A program made the translations under genes and the position numbers. Below are positions 15,208 to 17,382 of a DNA stretch of 17,382 nt, piece after piece (within the stretch, counting starts at the first letter, position 1; every line of letters begins with the position of its first letter). Where the stretch lies: assembly GCA_002169475.2 (NCBI GenBank), contig NHKK02000029.1, positions 1-17,382 of the forward strand, read 5' to 3'. The notes under the pieces were generated by a model that saw only the letters and a list, made by a program, of their open reading frames with translations, was not told the DNA's origin and did not search any database. Origin of the DNA: Candidatus Pelagibacter sp. TMED239. Lineage in GTDB: Bacteria; Pseudomonadota; Alphaproteobacteria; Pelagibacterales; Pelagibacteraceae.

Positions 15208-16086
15208 ATGGAACAGGTACCTTTTGACAAAAGAAACGGCAAAATTTGGTTTAACAATGAGCTAGTTGACTGGCAAGATGCGAAAATTCATGTAATTAGC
15301 CACGGTCTTCATTATGCTAGTTTAGTTTTTGAAGGTGTAAGAATATATAATAGTAAAATTTTTAAATTAGAAGATCATACTGATCGACTTTTTCATTCAG
15401 CAAAAAGAATGGATATGAAAATTCCTTTTACAAAAGAAGAAATTAATAAAGCTACAAAAGAAATAGTAGTAGTTCAAAATGTTAAGAATGGTTATATCAG
15501 GCCTTTTGTTTGGAGAGGCAGTGAGCAGATGGGTGTCTCAGCACAAAAAACTAAAATTAATGTTGCAATAGCGACATGGGAATGGCCAGCATATTTTGAT
15601 CCAAACTTAAAACTAAAAGGAATAAAATTAAATATTTCAAAATGGAGAAGACCAGCTCCAAACACAATACCTTGGGATAGTAAAGCAGCAGGACTTTATA
15701 TGATATGTACACTTTCAAAACATGAAGCGGAAATGAATGGTTATGCTGAGTCGTTAATGTTAGATTATGAAGGAAATGTAGCTGAAGGGACTAGTGCTAA
15801 TATTTTTTTTAAGGATAATAAAGGAGAGTTACACACTCCAATACCAGACTCATTTTTAGATGGCATTACCAGAAGAACAGTAATTGAATTAGCAAAATCA
15901 AAAAATATAAAAGTTAATGAAAGAAAAGTCTTAGTAAATGAACTACCCAACTTTGTTGGGTGTTTTTTAACTGGTACAGCTGCTGAAATTACTCCAATTG
16001 CAAGTATTGCAGAACATAAATATAAAGTATGTGATGTAATTTTGGATTTATCTAAAAGTTATGAAAATTTAGTAGGAAAAAAATAA
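15208..16086 (+). CDS. ilvE: Branched-chain amino acid aminotransferase
   Basis: This PLP-dependent class IV aminotransferase exchanges amino groups between glutamate and the 2-keto acids of leucine, isoleucine and valine. The 292 residues match the family. Visible features are SHGLHYASLVFEGVRIY (31-47), the PLP Schiff-base Lys159 in WDSKAAGLYM, the motif EGTSANIFF (about 196-204) and the phosphate-binding end segment LTGTAAEITPI. The first conserved block starts near residue 9 (RNGKIWFNN), so ATG 15208 is well placed. It is divergent from the MarR gene (78 bp between starts) and ends 4 bp from the convergent pgsA stop. A D-amino-acid transaminase or ADC lyase is less likely given the length and N-terminal motifs. 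Confidence 0.95.
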   Translation: MEQVPFDKRNGKIWFNNELVDWQDAKIHVISHGLHYASLVFEGVRIYNSKIFKLEDHTDRLFHSAKRMDMKIPFTKEEINKATKEIVVVQNVKNGYIRPFVWRGSEQMGVSAQKTKINVAIATWEWPAYFDPNLKLKGIKLNISKWRRPAPNTIPWDSKAAGLYMICTLSKHEAEMNGYAESLMLDYEGNVAEGTSANIFFKDNKGELHTPIPDSFLDGITRRTVIELAKSKNIKVNERKVLVNELPNFVGCFLTGTAAEITPIASIAEHKYKVCDVILDLSKSYENLVGKK

Positions 16087-16090
16087 TAAA

Positions 16091-16675
16091 TTAATTTTTA
16101 TTATCCTCTGATATTGCATGATCAATTCCTTTTCTTAAATATTCATAACCAGTATATAAAGTCAGAAAAGCTGAAAGCCAAAGCAAAATTATTCCAATAG
16201 TTTGAGCATTATAATCTTGAAAATTTAAAATTTTATTTCCTGTTTCTCCAGTCAATAAAAGTGAAATTGATACCATCTGTAAAAAAGTTTTTAACTTTGC
16301 AAGATTTGATACTGGCAACTTTACTTTTCCTTTTGCTAAAAATTCTCTTAGACCTGATATCAAAATTTCTCTAGTTAATATTATTATCGCAGCGACTACC
16401 TCATAATGTCTAATAGTTCCATCCATAACTAAAAGAATCAAAGCTGTTGCAACAATAATTTTATCAGCTATTGGGTCTAATAATTCTCCAAGCTTAGATT
16501 CTTCTTTAAATAATCTAGCCAACATTCCATCCAAAAAATCTGTAAATGATGCTGCAATAAATAGCGCAAATGCAGTCAGATCACCATAAAATCCAGGAAG
16601 ATAGAATGCCAAAACAAAGAAAGGCACTATTATAATTCTGCCTATAGTTAAAATATTTGGAATTTTTTTAATCAT
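16091..16675 (-). CDS. pgsA: CDP-diacylglycerol-glycerol-3-phosphate 3-phosphatidyltransferase
   Basis: PgsA makes phosphatidylglycerol phosphate, the precursor of phosphatidylglycerol and cardiolipin, in the inner membrane. The 194-residue protein has the usual size and about five hydrophobic segments. The CDP-alcohol phosphotransferase motif D-G-x2-A-R-x8-G-x3-D-x3-D is intact in DGMLARLFKEESKLGELLDP plus ADK (about 49-71). NILTIGRIIIVPFF at the N-terminus is typical. It starts 2 bp after the uvrC stop, the uvrC-pgsA order common in alphaproteobacteria. Phosphatidylglycerol from this pathway is also the donor lipid for Lgt, encoded in the same window. Confidence 0.96.
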   Translation of the reverse strand: MIKKIPNILTIGRIIIVPFFVLAFYLPGFYGDLTAFALFIAASFTDFLDGMLARLFKEESKLGELLDPIADKIIVATALILLVMDGTIRHYEVVAAIIILTREILISGLREFLAKGKVKLPVSNLAKLKTFLQMVSISLLLTGETGNKILNFQDYNAQTIGIILLWLSAFLTLYTGYEYLRKGIDHAISEDNKN

Positions 16676-16677
16676 AA

Positions 16678-17382
16678 TTATTCGTGAAAGAAATTATATA
16701 TTTTTTTTGCAACTTTTTCCTCAACACCTTCAACAGATCTAATCTCATCAAAACTTGCTGACTCAACCGCTCTAGCAGAGCCAAAATGGTTCAATAATGC
16801 TCTTTTTCTTATAGAACCTATTCCTTCAATTTTATCTAATAGAGATTTTTTTATACCTTTCGCTCTTTTTGCACGATGTGTGTTGATTGCAAATCTATGA
16901 GCTTCATCCCTTAGTCTTTGTAGAAAGAATAAAGTAGGATCATTTTTATTAAATTTATAAGATTTGCCTTTATAAAAAAATGTTTCGTCACCATTATTTC
17001 TTTGCTTGCCTTTAGCTATAGCAATCATTGGAAGGTCATGTAAGCCAAAGTCACTCAATACTTTTTTAGCGGAAGTATATTGCCCTTTTCCACCATCGAT
17101 AAGGATTAAGTCAGGTAGAGATAAATAATTTCCTTTTTCAAGCATAGCCCTTTTAAATCTTCTAGTTAAAACTTCTTTTAACATTGCAAAATCATCTTGT
17201 TCAGCACCTTTTGTTTTGATATCGAATTTTCTATACCTTTTTTTAATAAAACCCTCATTACCAAAAGTCACCATTGCACCCACACTGTTAGTTCCTTGAA
17301 TATGACTATTATCATATATTTCAACTAGGTTGATATTATTTTTAAGATTAAATTTTTTAGATACACCTTCAAATAAATTTTT
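16678..17382 (-). CDS. uvrC: Excinuclease ABC subunit C, C-terminal part (gene continues past the right edge)
   Basis: UvrC makes the dual incisions in nucleotide excision repair. The window holds the last 234 residues of a protein of about 600. The frame stays open to the edge, and residues before the GTG at 17283 are clearly UvrC ([17 protein letters not shown]), so that GTG is not the start. The RNase H-like 5'-incision nuclease domain is visible, with acidic residues in YDNSHIQG and [10 protein letters not shown]. The tandem helix-hairpin-helix DNA-binding region ends the protein ([17 protein letters not shown] and [16 protein letters not shown]). The UvrB-binding and GIY-YIG domains lie outside. 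pgsA follows after 2 bp. Confidence 0.97.
   Translation of the reverse strand, partial: KNLFEGVSKKFNLKNNINLVEIYDNSHIQGTNSVGAMVTFGNEGFIKKRYRKFDIKTKGAEQDDFAMLKEVLTRRFKRAMLEKGNYLSLPDLILIDGGKGQYTSAKKVLSDFGLHDLPMIAIAKGKQRNNGDETFFYKGKSYKFNKNDPTLFFLQRLRDEAHRFAINTHRAKRAKGIKKSLLDKIEGIGSIRKRALLNHFGSARAVESASFDEIRSVEGVEEKVAKKIYNFFHE

Noticed and set aside
16083..16104. Hairpin ATAATAAA-TTAATT-TTTATTAT at the ilvE/pgsA junction as a bidirectional terminator
   Set aside because: The stem is only eight A-T pairs with no following U tract; such structures arise often by chance at this base composition.

Overview
This window looks like a piece of a SAR11-type alphaproteobacterial chromosome (Pelagibacterales / Candidatus Pelagibacter-like). 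The grounds are very high A+T with long A and T runs, lysine/asparagine/isoleucine-rich proteins, almost no intergenic DNA, and alphaproteobacterial gene neighbourhoods (petABC next to trmL-hemF; lgt-midA-pgeF with a divergent ubiK; uvrC-pgsA; a MarR + OmpR pair resembling petP-petR). The assignment rests on protein and gene-order recognition, not on a search. No mobile element, CRISPR array, prophage, rRNA or obvious foreign gene is visible. No gene-free stretch exceeds 300 bases; the longest are 3860-3946 (87 bp) and 15130-15207 (78 bp), both divergent promoter regions.

Layout: 1-728 is the 3' part of ispE (isoprenoid precursors), followed by tRNA-Gln(UUG) and, 3 nt after its encoded CCA, the gene for a CCA-adding tRNA nucleotidyltransferase (838-2097). 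Convergent to this is a minus-strand operon trmL-hemF-greA (3859 to 2094). Divergent from trmL is the plus-strand petA-petB-petC operon for the cytochrome bc1 complex (3947-6500). A long minus-strand series then runs lgt-midA-pgeF-prs-rplY-pth-ychF (12453 down to 6477), with overlapping or closely spaced genes of envelope lipoprotein maturation, respiratory-complex assembly, nucleotide synthesis and translation quality control. A small ubiK (12499-12750) points away from lgt. It converges on a three-gene regulatory operon read leftward: MarR-family regulator, OmpR-type response regulator, EnvZ-type histidine kinase (15129 to 12728). ilvE (15208-16086) diverges from that operon. uvrC (cut by the right edge) and pgsA run leftward towards ilvE.

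How the genes work together: several serve aerobic respiration. These are bc1 (petABC), oxygen-dependent haem synthesis (hemF), an accessory factor for ubiquinone synthesis (ubiK), a probable complex I assembly methyltransferase (midA), and a regulator pair that in Rhodobacter capsulatus is linked to petABC. A second theme is translation and tRNA metabolism (tRNA-Gln, CCA enzyme, trmL, pth, ychF, rplY, greA). The genes are ordinary core functions. The interest lies in the compaction: a tRNA abutting a start codon, convergent genes overlapping by up to 24 bp, stop/start overlaps, a homopolymer tract at a gene overlap, and a palindrome sitting on a divergent promoter. I found no convincing undescribed system.
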